Shown here: positions 5,152 through 6,111 of the stretch, piece by piece
How positions within the stretch are numbered: position 1 is the first letter of the stretch
How the letters are laid out: the number at the start of each line of letters is the position of its first letter
NCBI GenBank assembly: GCA_900545735.1
Contig: URAC01000051.1
Coordinates: forward strand, 1 to 6,111
Direction: 5' to 3'
DNA length: 6,111 nucleotides
DNA from: an uncultured Bacillota bacterium
Lineage (GTDB): Bacteria; Bacillota; Clostridia; Christensenellales; UBA1242
Made by a program: the position numbers and the translations under genes
The notes under the pieces: generated by a model
Database searches by the model: none
The model's input: only the letters and a program-made list of their open reading frames with translations
Told to the model about the DNA's origin: nothing

Positions 5152-5191
5152 ACTCGGTATTACCGAAAAGTATAGAAAGCAGGATATGTCA

Positions 5192-5647
5192 TCATTTGTC
5201 ATTTCTTCTCAATGTAATAACTGCATGGCATATCAAGCCAAATACAAGAGAAAAACAGCCACCGCCAAATAGTGATGCTCCCCACCCTGCACCTGACATT
5301 GTCATAAAACCGCCAACAAAGAAAATACCAATGCCAAGAAATATACCAACACCATAAAAAAGTCCAATTGCCATATCGTACTTATTAAATTGTCGTTTCT
5401 CCTTTTTTTCATATGTTTCCATCTTTGTTATTACCTCCTTCGCAAAATCGTCCATGTTGACTCCAAAAAGAAAGCAAATTTTTTTCAACATATTTAAATC
5501 GGGTTCATTAACATCTCTCTCCCAATTCGATAGTGCCTGCCGGGTAACATTCAATTCCCCGGCTAGTTCTTCCTGTGTCATTCCCAATTGTGTTCGCAGA
5601 TGACGTATTTGCTTTCCTGTTGTAATATTCGTCTGTTCCTGGTTCAA
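5192..5647 (-). CDS. XRE-family regulator with two C-terminal membrane segments
   Basis: A 151-residue protein with an N-terminal Cro/CI helix-turn-helix (about 12-66; MTQEELAGELNVTRQALSNWE at 23-43 covers both helices), a charged linker (about 70-90), and two hydrophobic, glycine-rich segments at about 92-114 and 123-146 ending in basic RR. It is thus a membrane-tethered DNA-binding protein, a layout common in Firmicutes; the function of the membrane part is unknown. The start is TTG (5645-5647) with a strong AGAGAGGAG 8 bases upstream; the next ATG lies inside the DNA-binding domain. It follows tet(W) by 81 bases on the same strand with only a weak 5-bp hairpin between, so it may be cotranscribed. 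Its GC content resembles tet(W) more than the left part of the window. Confidence 0.8.
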   Translation of the reverse strand: MNQEQTNITTGKQIRHLRTQLGMTQEELAGELNVTRQALSNWERDVNEPDLNMLKKICFLFGVNMDDFAKEVITKMETYEKKEKRQFNKYDMAIGLFYGVGIFLGIGIFFVGGFMTMSGAGWGASLFGGGCFSLVFGLICHAVITLRRNDK

Positions 5648-5728
5648 AATAGTTTCTCCTCTCTGATACTGATTTTATCAATGATATTTCGCAATAGCCA
5701 GCAATGAACGCTTGCATTGCGCAAGACG

Positions 5729-6111
5729 TTACATTATCTTCTGAAACATATAGCGCACCTTGTCCAGGCGGCTGTTTGGACGGCGGGGCTGGATGACTGG
5801 CTTGCCGACAGCGGCCTGATACCCTTTCAGTTCTGTAAGGCATACGCTCTGCCCGTTGGTGTAAAAGGCCAGATCAGTACGGTATGCCTGTATACAGCGG
5901 GCGGGAATCTCGCCAGTAAAGACAACTTCATCCTTTTTTACCTGGACCGTTTCGATGGTGGCACAGTATTTCGGTGCATCATGATAAGCCCTGGAAAGAT
6001 ATTCCCGGGGCGCATAGAGGGTGAAGGAGAGATAAGGTTCCAGCAGTTGCGTCCCTGATTCCTTCAATGCCTGTTCCAATACAATCGGGGCCAATGAGCG
6101 GAAGTCCGCCG
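5729..6111 (-). CDS. tet(W): Tetracycline resistance ribosomal protection protein, tet(W) type, C-terminal part
   Basis: The last 126 codons of an EF-G-like GTPase that removes tetracycline from the ribosome. The visible part is the end of the protein, covering the domain V region and the C-terminal tail that acts at the decoding site. Recognisable segments include LEPYLSFTLYAPREYLSRAY, DAPKYCATIETVQVKKDEVV, GEIPARCIQAYRTDLAFYTNG, VCLTELKGYQAAVGKPV and the ending QPRRPNSRLDKVRYMFQKIM. These closely follow Tet(M), Tet(O) and Tet(W), and from memory match Tet(W) best. The reading frame runs past the right edge (ADFRSLAPIV), so the start and GTPase domain are outside the window, and a mosaic such as tet(O/W) or tet(W/N/W) cannot be excluded. 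No stop or frameshift is seen in the visible part. Confidence 0.9.
   Translation of the reverse strand, partial: ADFRSLAPIVLEQALKESGTQLLEPYLSFTLYAPREYLSRAYHDAPKYCATIETVQVKKDEVVFTGEIPARCIQAYRTDLAFYTNGQSVCLTELKGYQAAVGKPVIQPRRPNSRLDKVRYMFQKIM

Noticed and set aside
5094..5357. Plus-strand proline-rich open frame
   Set aside because: It is the complement of the membrane part of the XRE protein plus the orphan terminator, and has no proper start context.
5706..5728. Hairpin CTTGC/GCAAG after tet(W) as a terminator
   Set aside because: The stem is only 5 bp (7 with a broken outer pair) and no T-run follows on the minus strand.
5508..6058. Open frames on both strands overlapping the tet(W) end
   Set aside because: They are shadows of the well-conserved tet(W) and XRE reading frames.

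Overview
The window looks like accessory DNA from a low-GC Firmicute, probably a gut or animal-associated anaerobe or a streptococcus-like host. Most of it (about 1-5085) is very AT-rich, with Firmicute-style AGGAG ribosome sites and short leaders. From about 5085 to the right edge the composition becomes clearly more GC-rich, and this part carries the 3' end of a ribosomal-protection tetracycline resistance gene of tet(W) type. A mobile or integrative element carrying a resistance module next to a defence-type cargo fits best. No integrase, transposase or relaxase is visible, so the element type cannot be named.

Layout, left to right. (1) A WYL-domain transcription regulator on the minus strand (12-995), with a 21-bp dyad over its probable -10 box. 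(2) A SLOG/DUF1273 (YpsA-like) protein on the minus strand (1120-1665), ending in a hairpin terminator that overlaps its stop codon. (3) A divergent intergenic region (1666-1818) with two copies of a 17-bp direct repeat, then a small XRE-type repressor on the plus strand (1819-2070). (4) A strong bidirectional terminator at 2076-2116. (5) A probable four-gene minus-strand operon, read right to left: AbiEi-type antitoxin (4019-4606), AbiEii-type nucleotidyltransferase toxin (3151-4017), a metallophosphoesterase split into two frames at an A7 run (3136-2412), and a small unrecognised ORF (2352-2131). (6) An elaborate AbiE operator/promoter (4607-4716), made of two tandem 61-bp-spaced dyads. (7) About 370 bp without a gene (4717-5085) holding several hairpins, a 20-bp palindrome and tandem TGTAGGTACA repeats. 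(8) The more GC-rich resistance segment: an orphan terminator, an XRE regulator with two membrane segments that starts at TTG, and the C-terminus of Tet(W).

How it fits together. AbiEi/AbiEii form a type IV toxin-antitoxin and phage abortive-infection pair, and the operator architecture suggests negative autoregulation by AbiEi. SLOG proteins and WYL regulators both occur often in phage-defence neighbourhoods, and each regulator here (WYL, XRE, AbiEi) has a symmetrical or repeated site at a promoter. The most interesting points are the metallophosphoesterase joined to the AbiE operon with a perfectly phased A AAA AAA slip site, the duplicated AbiE operator, and the divergent XRE/SLOG unit. 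All functional assignments rest on motifs read by eye; no database search was run.
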